64,000 nt of DNA from Rathayibacter_A sp036510655. Lineage in GTDB: Bacteria > Actinomycetota > Actinomycetes > Actinomycetales > Microbacteriaceae. This document shows positions 19,582 through 27,747 of the stretch, piece after piece. Made by a program: the position numbers and the translations under genes. The stretch spans positions 15,537-79,536 of the forward strand of contig DATCDQ010000098.1 in the NCBI GenBank assembly GCA_036510655.1. Direction: 5' to 3'. How positions within the stretch are numbered: the stretch's first letter is position 1; each line of letters begins with the position of its first letter. Below the pieces are notes generated by a model. That model was given only the letters and a program-made list of their open reading frames with translations, ran no database searches and was not told the origin of the DNA.

Positions 19582-20310
19582 CTAAGACGAGGTCGGAGTA
19601 TCGGCCCCAGTTCCGGGCATGGTTCGAACTGCGTCGAGCATCGGCACATCGTCCGGCCCGACCAGTCTGGTGGCAACCGCGTACTCGACCAGTCGCGCGC
19701 GACGATTGACCGCCAGCTTGCCGCGACCCCCGCGCAGCCCGGCAACGCCCAACTTGTCGAGTTTCTCGCAGACGTTGTCGAGTTTGCGATTGAACGTGGT
19801 CATGTTCCAGCCGAGCCGCGCCGCTGCCTCCGCGGATGTCGGGATGGTGCCACGGCCGGGAACCTGCTGCGTGAGCACTCCCTCAGCCAGGGCGACGATC
19901 AGCAGACGTTGGCTCGTGGTCAGCGTCACCGGCAGGATCGTCGTCGAGCCGCCGCTTCCTTGTTCGAGCTGCGAGGTGTTGAAGAAATCCTCCTCGCTGC
20001 GGATACTGAAGTCGTAGGTCGTCGCGCCCGCACTGAACATCACATGCATGGTCTGGAACACGATGGGCAGTTTCGCGCCGGGGGCCAACCAGGCCTGCAC
20101 GGTGCCCGTCGCATCCGTTACGGTGGCGGTGAGCAGATTGCCGACGTTCGCGATCCACCACATGCCGAAATCCTCGTACAGGCTGAGAAACCGGCGATGC
20201 AGATATGGGTTGTCATCGATCGTCAGGTCGGATTCTCTGCCGATCCCGAATTCGCCCGGTCCGGTGACGATATACAGCTCACCGCAGTAGTCGATGGTCA
20301 ACGGCTTCAC
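19582..20310 (-). CDS. FHA domain protein with C-terminal helix-turn-helix-like region
   Basis: A 242-residue protein. Residues ~1-100 form an atypical FHA-like sandwich (GEFGIGRESDLTIDD, then PYLHRRFLSLYED), and residues ~120-220 look like a winged helix: TSQRLLIVALAEGVL, then SAEAAARLGWNMTTFNRKLD, and RLVEYAVATRLV at the end. This pairing suggests a phosphorylation-controlled DNA-binding or scaffold protein. The start is a GTG overlapping the kinase stop as GTGA; the longer frame is antisense to the kinase. I infer the HTH from the helix pattern and not from a recognised family, so this part is tentative. Confidence 0.8.
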   Translation of the reverse strand: MKPLTIDYCGELYIVTGPGEFGIGRESDLTIDDNPYLHRRFLSLYEDFGMWWIANVGNLLTATVTDATGTVQAWLAPGAKLPIVFQTMHVMFSAGATTYDFSIRSEEDFFNTSQLEQGSGGSTTILPVTLTTSQRLLIVALAEGVLTQQVPGRGTIPTSAEAAARLGWNMTTFNRKLDNVCEKLDKLGVAGLRGGRGKLAVNRRARLVEYAVATRLVGPDDVPMLDAVRTMPGTGADTPTSS

Positions 20311-21959
20311 GGTGTGCACTCCTTCAGGGCATTCGCCGACGTGCGCCCGTCGCGGATGATCAGCACGTCGATGCACACCGGCGTGCCTGGGGCAAGCGAA
20401 TCGACGACGGCGGTGGGCTGACTGGTTGCGACCGGCGGCTTGGATGTGCCCTCCTGAGTCCACTGATACGTGTCCGCCTTCTTCGGCCTCGGATTCTTCC
20501 AGACGAAGGTCACGCTCGTGCCGTCCGCACTACGGGTGACGGATCCGGCAACGGCGTCTGGGACAGTCGAGACGACGATTCCGCCATCGCCGCCGCCGTT
20601 CGACACCCCGGTGTTGCTCGGCGGAGCCTGCGCGACCTGCGGCAAGAGAATGGCCGCAGCGACTCCGCCGCCGACTACCAGCACACACACCACGATCACA
20701 CCCACCAGAATGCCGCGTCGGCGGCTGGACGGTCGCACCTCATCCGCGTCTCCTGGCGGCCCGGTTGGCGCGATCGGCGGATGCTGCGGCACCGGGCGAA
20801 TGCTGCGATCCGGACGCAGAACCGTCGCCTCGCCCGGGCCCGCGACCGGGAGCGCGCCGCGCAGTCTGGTCGGCTCGGCGGCCGGAGGTGCAGTGGGCGG
20901 CAGCGCGGGTGGCGGCTGTGACTGCACGGGTTGCGCCACCACGGTGGCGACAGCGCGGATCCTCGTCTCGTCTTCCGCGGGAGCGGATGCGTCGCGACTG
21001 ACTCGGGCAACACCGAGGTTCGGCACCTCGATACTCGTCGGTGCGTAACCGAGTTCGAGCTCGACCCGCTGCAATGCGCGTGCGAACTCGACTGCCGTGG
21101 CGAAACGGTCGGTTCGATTCTTAGCCATGCCCTTCTGCAGCACGGCGACCAGCGAGCGCGGAACGTCCGGCCGGTCCAGTGGCGTGATCGCGCCGCGCTC
21201 GATCCGTCCGATCAGATCCAACGTGCCGTTCGGGCGCCCCGGGATCTCGAACGGCGTGCGGCCGGCCAACAGCGTGTGGATCGTCGCGGCCAACGAGAAG
21301 ACGTCACTGCGGACATCCGGGCTGGGATCGTCGGCGAACATCTCGGGCGGCGACCATGGCACCGACATCCCGATGGATTGCTGGTCGCCGGTTGCATGCT
21401 CGCCGGAGGGAGCGCGCGCCGCGTCGCGTAATACGGCCGCGGTCGTGGTGTGCACCGGAAGCTCATCTTCGAGTGTCGAGGAGATTCCGAAGTCGGTCAG
21501 GGCCGGCCAGCCGAAGTCGTTCGTCAGCACGTTCGCCGGTTTGATATCACGGTGCAGGATGCCCGCGGCATGTGCCGTCGCGATCGCACTGGAGAGTCGC
21601 ACTCCGGTACGCAGTGCATCCGCGACCTCGAATCTCTGCTGCTTGTACCGTTCGGCGAGCGACGGGCCGGAGCAGTACTCCATCACGAAGTAGGGACGCA
21701 GGTCTGCGGCAACATCGGCGTGGTAGATCGTGACGATGTATGGATGCGCAGACAGTTGCGCCATCACGTTCGCCTCGTCGACGAAGCGGGCCTGAGTCTG
21801 CGGGTTCAGCTGCTCGGTGAGCAGAACTTTGACGGCGACCTTGCGACGCGGCAGCCGCTGGTCGTATTGGAAGACATCCGAGAAGCCGCCCGATCCGAGC
21901 AATCGCACATAGCTGTAGCCCGGCAGCTCAGGTGGCGTCGACGGAAGACGCCTGCTCAC
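20307..21959 (-). CDS. Transmembrane Ser/Thr protein kinase
   Basis: A 550-residue Hanks-type kinase. The glycine loop is LGSGGFSDVF (21-30), the ATP lysine is in VAVKVL (Lys44), the catalytic loop is HRDIKPANV (136-144) and DFG is at 156-158. The activation segment is longer than usual, with a Thr/Ala-rich insertion (about 168-200) before PWSPPEMF. A Pro-rich linker (340-410) leads to one transmembrane helix (416-438) and a small extracellular domain of ~110 residues that resembles an FN3 fold, not PASTA repeats. It starts with GTG overlapping the upstream FHA gene. Probable substrates are the FHA and surface proteins of the same block. Confidence 0.92.
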   Translation of the reverse strand: MSRRLPSTPPELPGYSYVRLLGSGGFSDVFQYDQRLPRRKVAVKVLLTEQLNPQTQARFVDEANVMAQLSAHPYIVTIYHADVAADLRPYFVMEYCSGPSLAERYKQQRFEVADALRTGVRLSSAIATAHAAGILHRDIKPANVLTNDFGWPALTDFGISSTLEDELPVHTTTAAVLRDAARAPSGEHATGDQQSIGMSVPWSPPEMFADDPSPDVRSDVFSLAATIHTLLAGRTPFEIPGRPNGTLDLIGRIERGAITPLDRPDVPRSLVAVLQKGMAKNRTDRFATAVEFARALQRVELELGYAPTSIEVPNLGVARVSRDASAPAEDETRIRAVATVVAQPVQSQPPPALPPTAPPAAEPTRLRGALPVAGPGEATVLRPDRSIRPVPQHPPIAPTGPPGDADEVRPSSRRRGILVGVIVVCVLVVGGGVAAAILLPQVAQAPPSNTGVSNGGGDGGIVVSTVPDAVAGSVTRSADGTSVTFVWKNPRPKKADTYQWTQEGTSKPPVATSQPTAVVDSLAPGTPVCIDVLIIRDGRTSANALKECTP

Positions 21960-23176
21960 TGTTGCCCCACGGTCATCGTGACACCACCGCCAAAGTCGAC
22001 GAGGGTGCCGACGATCACGGACGTCGGTTCGCCCTGTCGCAGCTTCTGCGGCGCCTTGCCCGGCAACACGATCATGGTGCCGTTGCGCGAGTGCAAATCG
22101 GTGACCACAACGGTGTCGCCCTCCACCTCGAACTGCACATGATTGCGTGAGATGTCCTGGTCTGCGCCGCCCACCGTGACCAGTCGCGGCACTCGACCGC
22201 CTGAAACCTTGCTCACGCTCGGGGCGCGCCCCACCAGTACGAGGTCGTTCAGCGGTTCTGTTGCGCCGCCCGTGATCTGCAGCACGAAACGGGGCCGCTG
22301 GGTTGTCGGCTGCGGTGTCGCATCCGGTTCCGTGGCGGGTGGCGTGGTGCTGCGCGATTCCCGAAACCCGCTGATGTCGCCGCTGAAAACGGTCATCCCG
22401 TCGTGGTCGCCGTCGTCCTGGATGCTCGGCGTGACCGGCACGCCGACTCCGGTCACGAATGCCGGAACGTCGACAGCAGGTCGCTCGGCGGCCCGGTCTG
22501 ATGGCGCATCGTCTGGTTTGTCCTCAGCCCTCACCGCTGCTTCTTCCACACTGCGCATCATTGTGGCGCCGAACAGGTGGTCATACGCCGAATCGCCTGC
22601 GCCCGAAACAGCTGAGCCCGAACCAGCTGAGCCCGATTCAGCGGAATCGGACTCATCTGCATCCGGCAAATTGGTGACGGTCTCTGCCGAAATCGTCGCC
22701 GCCGGACCAGGCTGGAGTGCAGGGCTCGAGGCGCGAACCGCGCTGACCCACGCGGCGCCGGCCTGCAGGGGAAGCAGGGGCGCAGCATCCGCGGGGCTCC
22801 CGAGGTCGACAGAGAACGCGCTGACGTCATCCACGAGTTGCTCGAGCCAGGTTGACACGCCTGTCGCGGTCAACGATCGGTTGCCCGCGGGCGTGTCGAC
22901 GGTCACACTCACGGAGCCGCGCACGATGCACCGCAATCGGCCGAGCCTCCCTGACGGAGTGGGTGCCCATTCGAGCAGCGCAAATGCAGGTGTTGCCAGC
23001 AGTCCGTTGGCCGTGAGCCGCTCGAGCACCGGCTGCGCGTCTGGGCCCTCCGATACCGCGGCCCAAATGGCCGCGATCCACTGCTCAGTCGGCGCGAGGC
23101 ACTGCACGACGATCAGCCGCCCCGGCGCTGTGGCGGCAAGCCACCCGCCGGTGTCTCCCTGTTGGATCTCGACCAC
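21956..23176 (-). CDS. FHA domain protein with long N-terminal region
   Basis: A 406-residue protein. The C-terminal ~90 residues are an FHA domain: VLVGRAPSVS, then GGADQDISRNHVQFEVEG with the SRNH phosphothreonine motif, and LHSRNGTMI. The N-terminal ~150 residues form a separate unknown domain, and the middle is acidic, Ser/Pro-rich and probably disordered, with a Ser/Gly/Ala repeat encoded by 15-bp units near 22605-22650. I prefer the GTG at 23176, which has AGGAG seven bases upstream, to the TTG at 23182, which would be too close to that site. The gene overlaps the kinase by four bases and starts 2 bp after the phosphatase stop. Confidence 0.83.
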   Translation of the reverse strand: MVEIQQGDTGGWLAATAPGRLIVVQCLAPTEQWIAAIWAAVSEGPDAQPVLERLTANGLLATPAFALLEWAPTPSGRLGRLRCIVRGSVSVTVDTPAGNRSLTATGVSTWLEQLVDDVSAFSVDLGSPADAAPLLPLQAGAAWVSAVRASSPALQPGPAATISAETVTNLPDADESDSAESGSAGSGSAVSGAGDSAYDHLFGATMMRSVEEAAVRAEDKPDDAPSDRAAERPAVDVPAFVTGVGVPVTPSIQDDGDHDGMTVFSGDISGFRESRSTTPPATEPDATPQPTTQRPRFVLQITGGATEPLNDLVLVGRAPSVSKVSGGRVPRLVTVGGADQDISRNHVQFEVEGDTVVVTDLHSRNGTMIVLPGKAPQKLRQGEPTSVIVGTLVDFGGGVTMTVGQQ

Positions 23177-23178
23177 GT

Positions 23179-24099
23179 TCAATCTCCTCGTTCCGGGGCG
23201 CTGGCTGCTGGGGCAACGGCTGCAGGTCGGTCCCTTCTCGGTCGCGTGTCCTCCAGCAGCACCGAACGGCCCGTGGCGCGGTCGACTGTCGCGTCGGGAT
23301 TGTTCCCGCTATCCCCCAGTTGGGATTCAACCACGATCACTGTCACATTGTCGCGACCGCCTGCAGCCACTGCCGCCTCCACGAGAACATCGGCCATCGA
23401 TTGTTTCGAATCGCCGCCGTCATCTGTGCTGCCGTCACCCGTGCCGCCGCCGCCCGCGCCGCCGCCCGCGAGGAGCTCCGCGATCTGCTCGTCGGTCAGC
23501 TCCTTGCACAGTCCGTCCGAGCAAATCAGAAACGTCTGATTGCCTGAAGCGGGCAGCAGCCAGACATCGACGTCGACAGAGGCGTCGGCGCCAATGGCGC
23601 GCGTGATCACGTTGCGCTCGGGATGCGTGGCGGCCTCCTCCTCGCTGATCACGCCGGCATCAAGCATTTCCTGCACTGCTGAATGGTCGACGCTGAGTTG
23701 AGTCAACGTGCGCCCGTCCCAGTCATACACGCGTGAATCGCCGACGTTGACGATCATCCAGTGCTGCACGTCCGTCTCGCCGCCGCCCACGAGTATGACG
23801 CCGGTGAGCGTGGTTCCGGCCACGGCCGCTCCGCTGTCGTCGACGGCGGACAGCGCGCGCACCGCGCTGTTGGACGCGGCAACGGCATCGAGCACGTCGT
23901 CCGGTGTCGGACTAGAACCGGCCGGGATGCGTTCATCGAAGACACGCACGGCCTCCTGACTGGCCTTGTCGCCGCGGGCGTGCCCGCCCATGCCGTCCGC
24001 GACGAGGAACACCGGTGCACGCGCAATGAAGCTGTCTTCATTGACAGCCCTGATGGCGCCAGTGTCAGAACGTGCACTGGCCGCGAGGGTTCCGCTCAC
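23179..24099 (-). CDS. PP2C-family protein phosphatase
   Basis: A 306-residue PPM/PP2C phosphatase, with metal ligands in NEDSF, VADGMGGHA (about 33-41), ICSDGLCKEL and GGRDNVTVIVV. A glycine-rich insertion (about 210-230) interrupts the C-terminal half, and ~40 residues of charged tail follow the domain. It probably reverses phosphorylation by the kinase two genes on. It starts with a GTG directly after the terC stop (TAAGTG), so it could also be read from the riboswitch-controlled terC transcript. No membrane segment is seen. Confidence 0.92.
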   Translation of the reverse strand: MSGTLAASARSDTGAIRAVNEDSFIARAPVFLVADGMGGHARGDKASQEAVRVFDERIPAGSSPTPDDVLDAVAASNSAVRALSAVDDSGAAVAGTTLTGVILVGGGETDVQHWMIVNVGDSRVYDWDGRTLTQLSVDHSAVQEMLDAGVISEEEAATHPERNVITRAIGADASVDVDVWLLPASGNQTFLICSDGLCKELTDEQIAELLAGGGAGGGGTGDGSTDDGGDSKQSMADVLVEAAVAAGGRDNVTVIVVESQLGDSGNNPDATVDRATGRSVLLEDTRPRRDRPAAVAPAASAPERGD

Positions 24100-25131
24100 T
24101 TACGTCGATTCCTTTCGTGCGCGGTTGTGGAGGTCAGGGTCATCGTGCGTTTCCGCCGTCGTCGGCCAAAACCGCATCTTCACCAGACTTGCAATCGTAG
24201 CGATCACCATTGCCCCGACGATCACTCCAAGGGAAAGCAGGGTGCCGATCTCCGGAGCCCATTCAACCGGATTTCCACCGTTGATGAAGGACAACTGATT
24301 TTCATGGAGGGCATGAAACACCAGTTTCGCACCGATGAAGGCCAAGATCACTGCAATGCCGTACTTCAGATAATGCAGTCGTTGCAGCAGGTGCCCGAGC
24401 AGGAAGTAGAGCTGTCGCAACCCCATCAGTGCGAAGACGTTCGCTGCGAAAACGAGGAACGGGCTGGTCGTGATCCCGAAAATCGCGGGGATCGAGTCAA
24501 CCGCGAACAACAGATCGGTCGTGCCGATGGCCACGAACACGATCACCATCGGTGTAAACAGCCGTCGTCCGGCCACAGTCGTGCGCAACTTCGTGCCATC
24601 GAAGTCGTGAGAGATGCGCAGACGCCGCCGCAAGAACCGGATGAACCGACCGTCCTGCTTGCCTCCGGACTCCGAACTCAGGGCCTGACGCACTGCCGTG
24701 TAGAGCAGGAACAGGCCGAAGATGTAGAAGATCCAACTGAAGTTCTCAATCAACTGAGCCCCGAGCAGGATGAAGATCGCACGCAGGACCAGCGCGATGA
24801 TGATGCCCACCATCAGCGTTTCCTGCTGAAGTTTCCGCGGCACGGCGAAGCGCGCCATGATCAGCACGAACACGAACAGGTTGTCGACGCTCAGGCTGTA
24901 CTCGGTGAGCCAGCCTGCAATGAATTGCCCTGCGTGTTCGGCGTCTCCGAGCAGCAGAATGCACAGCGCGAACAGCAGAGCGAGCGCCACATAGAACGAG
25001 ATCCAGATTCCGCATTCCAACGCCGAAGGAATATGCGGCCGCTTGAGCACGATCAGAAGATCGGCCAGCAGAATCAGGCTCAGCACGACGAGCGAACCTA
25101 TTTCAAACCAGAGCGGGAGGACGAGGCCCAT
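24100..25131 (-). CDS. TerC family membrane protein, probable Mn2+ exporter
   Basis: A 343-residue protein with about nine hydrophobic helices and the TerC signatures EYSLSVDNLFVFVLIM and GTTDLLFAVDSIPAIFG, whose acidic residues lie within membrane segments and are expected to bind metal. TerC/Alx proteins export manganese and help metalate secreted proteins. I choose the ATG at 25131 because GGAAGG precedes it and the hydrophobic start follows; the longer frame lies in the riboswitch leader. The yybP-ykoY element upstream supports manganese regulation. The next gene, a PP2C phosphatase that itself needs Mn2+ or Mg2+, follows without a gap. Confidence 0.9.
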   Translation of the reverse strand: MGLVLPLWFEIGSLVVLSLILLADLLIVLKRPHIPSALECGIWISFYVALALLFALCILLLGDAEHAGQFIAGWLTEYSLSVDNLFVFVLIMARFAVPRKLQQETLMVGIIIALVLRAIFILLGAQLIENFSWIFYIFGLFLLYTAVRQALSSESGGKQDGRFIRFLRRRLRISHDFDGTKLRTTVAGRRLFTPMVIVFVAIGTTDLLFAVDSIPAIFGITTSPFLVFAANVFALMGLRQLYFLLGHLLQRLHYLKYGIAVILAFIGAKLVFHALHENQLSFINGGNPVEWAPEIGTLLSLGVIVGAMVIATIASLVKMRFWPTTAETHDDPDLHNRARKEST

Positions 25132-25204
25132 ACGAAGCCTTCCGAAGTCGGGAGCGAGCGGCTGGTCGGCCACCCGCTGACGGCAACCGCAACGGGTTCG
25201 CCGC

Positions 25205-25333
25205 GGCTGCGAAAGTCTCTCCCGCACAACACCGTGTCGTGCCGCCGCGCCCGGGGTCGAAACACAGCCCGTGATGACGATCGCAGCGATGGCTCGCGAG
25301 CGAGCCGGTGGGATACTCCCCTTCGTCCGGCCA
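25205..25333 (-). ncRNA. yybP-ykoY manganese riboswitch upstream of terC
   Basis: Read on the minus strand, the leader holds the three conserved blocks of the yybP-ykoY aptamer in order: AAGGGGAGTATCCC (around 25311-25324), ATCGTCATCACGGGC (around 25268-25282) and GGGAGAGACTTTCGC (around 25209-25223). The distal helix ends contain complementary GC-rich stretches such as GGCTCGC/GCGAGCC. It lies about 75 nt before the terC ATG, the usual distance for an expression platform. This aptamer binds Mn2+ and commonly switches on terC/alx genes. No terminator hairpin with a T tract is seen, so control of translation start is more likely. Confidence 0.85.
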
Positions 25334-25435
25334 GTTTATCGGATGCCGCGCGCGGCATCCTGACAATCTGCGGCAGCCCGGAGGTTTCGAGTTCGCCTTG
25401 AGCGAGGTGCGCAGCGGCCGTAGCGTTGGATCACC

Positions 25436-26875
25436 ATGCAGTGGTTCGGTGCAGAAGGCTACGAACTCGCCCGGCAGGTGTTGCAGCGCGGCATCGCCGG
25501 GGTATTCCTGATCGCCTTCTTGTCTACATACGCACAGTTCCCGGTGCTTCTCGGCGAGCACGGGCTGCGACCGGTTCCGGCATTCCTGCGCCGCGTCGGC
25601 GACGCGGGCGGCCCCACGATCTTCCGCAGACGCTATTCCGATCGGATGCTGCGCGCGACCGCCGCCGCGGGCGCTGTCATCGCCGCATGCCTTGTGGCCG
25701 GGCTGCCGCAACTCGGGCCCGCGTGGCTGCCGATGGCGGCTTTCCTGCTGATCTGGGGCGGCTACCTCTCGATCGTCGATATCGGCCAGACGTTCTACGC
25801 CTTCGGTTGGGAGTCTCTGCTACTGGAATCGGGCTTCCTCGCCGCATTCCTCGGCTCGAACGAGACGATCCCGCCGATCACCATGATCTTCTTCATCCGC
25901 TGGCTCGTCTTCCGCGTCGAATTCGGGGCTGGCATGATCAAGCTGCGCGGCGACCGCAGTTGGCGAGACTTGACGGCGCTGTACTATCATCACGAAACTC
26001 AGCCGATGCCGAACCCGCTCAGCTGGTATTTCCACCATCTGCCGAAATGGATGCACCGCGGCGAGGTGCTCGGAAATCATTTCGCACAACTCATCGTGCC
26101 GTTCTTCCTCTTCGCCCCACAGCCGGTCGCGAGCATCGCCGCCGCGATCGTCATCCTGACCCAGGCGTGGCTTCTGCTCTCCGGCAATTTCGCCTGGCTG
26201 AACCTGCTGACGATGATTCTGGCGTTCTCTGCGGTCTGGGACCCCGCCGCGCATCTGGTGATTCCCGCGATGCCCGCGCACACCGACACGCATCCGCCCG
26301 AGGTGTGGTTCATCATCGTCATCCTGGCCATCACGTTGTTACTGGTCGCGTTGAGTTGGCCGCCGTTGCGCAATCTGTTCTCACGCCGGCAACTCATGAA
26401 TGCGAGTTTCAACCGGTGGCACCTGGTCAACGCTTACGGCGCTTTCGGCAGTGTCACCAAGGAGCGGTTCGAGGTGATCGTCGAGGCGACCGATGCGCCG
26501 CAGCCGACGGATGACGCAGTGTGGCTCCCCTACGAATTCCGGGGTAAGCCGGGCGATCCGGCGCGACGCCCGCGCCAATACGCGCCGTACCATTTGCGCC
26601 TCGATTGGCTCATGTGGTTTCTCGCGCTCGGGATGCGCAACGAAGCCTGGTTCCAGGTGTTCCTGCTGCGCCTGCTCGAGGCGGACCCTGCGACACTGCG
26701 GATGCTGCGCTCTGCCCCGTTCGGCGCCGAACGTCCCCGCTGGGTGCGGGCGCGGATGTTCCGCTACCGTTTCTCGAGTCGCGCCCAGCGGCGCGCAGAT
26801 CACGTGTGGTGGGTGCGTGAGGAAATCGGTATGTTGACGCCACCGATCTGTCTTCCGCCCGCACACAGCGAGTAA
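25436..26875 (+). CDS. Lipase maturation factor family membrane protein
   Basis: A 479-residue protein with about eight transmembrane segments in the first ~340 residues and a hydrophilic C-terminal domain. It matches the LMF1-like family: WGGYLSIVDIGQTFYAFGWESLLLE, shortened here to its core FGWESLLLESGFLA, then MIKLRGDRSWRDLTAL, YYHHETQPMPNPLSWY, and a C-terminal LRLDWLMWFLALG. In animals LMF1 folds secreted lipases in the ER; the bacterial role is unknown. It is divergent from terC, with the riboswitch leader between them. The ATG has only a weak ribosome-binding site. Confidence 0.85.
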   Translation: MQWFGAEGYELARQVLQRGIAGVFLIAFLSTYAQFPVLLGEHGLRPVPAFLRRVGDAGGPTIFRRRYSDRMLRATAAAGAVIAACLVAGLPQLGPAWLPMAAFLLIWGGYLSIVDIGQTFYAFGWESLLLESGFLAAFLGSNETIPPITMIFFIRWLVFRVEFGAGMIKLRGDRSWRDLTALYYHHETQPMPNPLSWYFHHLPKWMHRGEVLGNHFAQLIVPFFLFAPQPVASIAAAIVILTQAWLLLSGNFAWLNLLTMILAFSAVWDPAAHLVIPAMPAHTDTHPPEVWFIIVILAITLLLVALSWPPLRNLFSRRQLMNASFNRWHLVNAYGAFGSVTKERFEVIVEATDAPQPTDDAVWLPYEFRGKPGDPARRPRQYAPYHLRLDWLMWFLALGMRNEAWFQVFLLRLLEADPATLRMLRSAPFGAERPRWVRARMFRYRFSSRAQRRADHVWWVREEIGMLTPPICLPPAHSE

Positions 26876-26889
26876 GGTCTGGTGACAAC

Positions 26890-26921
26890 TGGGTCTGGGA
26901 ACAACTGGGTCTGGGAACAAC
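26890..26921. repeat. 16-bp tandem repeat before the cupin gene
   Basis: Two perfect copies of TGGGTCTGGGAACAAC follow each other (26890-26905 and 26906-26921), preceded by a degenerate third copy (about 26874-26889). They fill the short gap between the LMF stop and the AAGGAG site of the cupin gene, so copy number would alter the length of its leader. Confidence 0.85.
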
Positions 26922-26934
26922 GCAAGGAGTCTCG

Positions 26935-27267
26935 ATGAAGAAGACCGCCCTGGCCGCCGCCGCCCGTGAACAATTGCGGGCCGCCGCGGATTCGACGAGC
27001 GGTCGCGCCGCACGCACCATTTACGGGGGCCACGATCAGCGGCTGCGGCAGACCGTCATCGCGCTCACCGCCGGTTCAACTCTGGCCGAACACAGGAGCC
27101 CGGGTGAGGCGAGCATTCAGGTGATCGTCGGCAAGGTGCTGCTGGCGACGGCAACTGCCAGCTGGCAGTTGCAGGCCGGGGACTTCCTGGATCTGCCAGC
27201 CGACCCGCATAGCGTCAGCGCGACATCCGATGCGGCGTTCCTACTGACGGTGAGCAACGACGCCTGA
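26935..27267 (+). CDS. Small cupin domain protein
   Basis: A 110-residue protein with a single cupin barrel: LTAGSTLAEHRSPGEASIQV, VIVGKVLLAT, then LQAGDFLDLPADPHSVSA. The His and Glu of the first motif and the His near the end (PHSV) could bind a metal. The ATG has AAGGAG seven bases upstream. The last 27 bp overlap the end of the MarR gene tail to tail. Single-domain cupins of this type have varied roles, so no substrate can be named. Confidence 0.8.
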   Translation: MKKTALAAAAREQLRAAADSTSGRAARTIYGGHDQRLRQTVIALTAGSTLAEHRSPGEASIQVIVGKVLLATATASWQLQAGDFLDLPADPHSVSATSDAAFLLTVSNDA

Positions 27268-27747
27268 ATCGGGCTCTGCCGACGGATCGTCGTAGTCGGG
27301 CGCGGTCGCAGCTGCGTCGCTGAGACGAGTGAGGAGCCCGACGAGGCGCTCGACATCGTCGGGTCGCAGGCGATTGATCGCCGCGGGCGGGCGCCGCAGG
27401 ATGGCATCCGCTGTCGCGACGGCGTCGAGTCCTGCCGACGTGAGCGTGACGAGCTTGCGCCTCCTGTCATCGGGGTGCGGGCGGCGTTCGACAAGGCCCT
27501 GAGCCTCCAATTTGTCGACGATCAGGGTCGCGTACGGCGCGTCGACTCCGTTGGCCTCCGCGAGTTCGCTCAGGGTCGCCGGCCCGTCGTGGAGTTGGAA
27601 GAGCACTTTACCTCTGCCGCCGCCCAGACGGAATCCGAGCGCCTCTGCGAGCTCGGCTCGGCGGTTTTGACCCTCGACGAACTGTTGCATGAGTGTCCAG
27701 GCGTGCTGAACGGGCGGTGTCTGGAAGGGCGGTGTCGCGGTCACCAC
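27241..27747 (-). CDS. MarR family transcriptional regulator
   Basis: A 168-residue winged-helix regulator. The DNA-binding part is LSELAEANGVDAPYATLIVD (recognition helix), and the wing is VERRPHPDDRRRKLVTLTSAG, a strong MarR signature. It starts with GTG, overlapping the SDR stop by seven bases, so the SDR and regulator form one operon. A palindrome over the SDR promoter (28479-28515) is the likely operator for autoregulation. The C-terminal tail is acidic and ends within the cupin gene on the other strand. Confidence 0.9.
   Translation of the reverse strand: MVTATPPFQTPPVQHAWTLMQQFVEGQNRRAELAEALGFRLGGGRGKVLFQLHDGPATLSELAEANGVDAPYATLIVDKLEAQGLVERRPHPDDRRRKLVTLTSAGLDAVATADAILRRPPAAINRLRPDDVERLVGLLTRLSDAAATAPDYDDPSAEPDSGVVAHRQ

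Noticed and set aside
23761..25401. 546-codon plus-strand frame opposite the PP2C phosphatase and terC
   Set aside because: It crosses two real genes and the riboswitch leader; its Gln/Glu/His-rich translation reflects antisense of hydrophobic codons.
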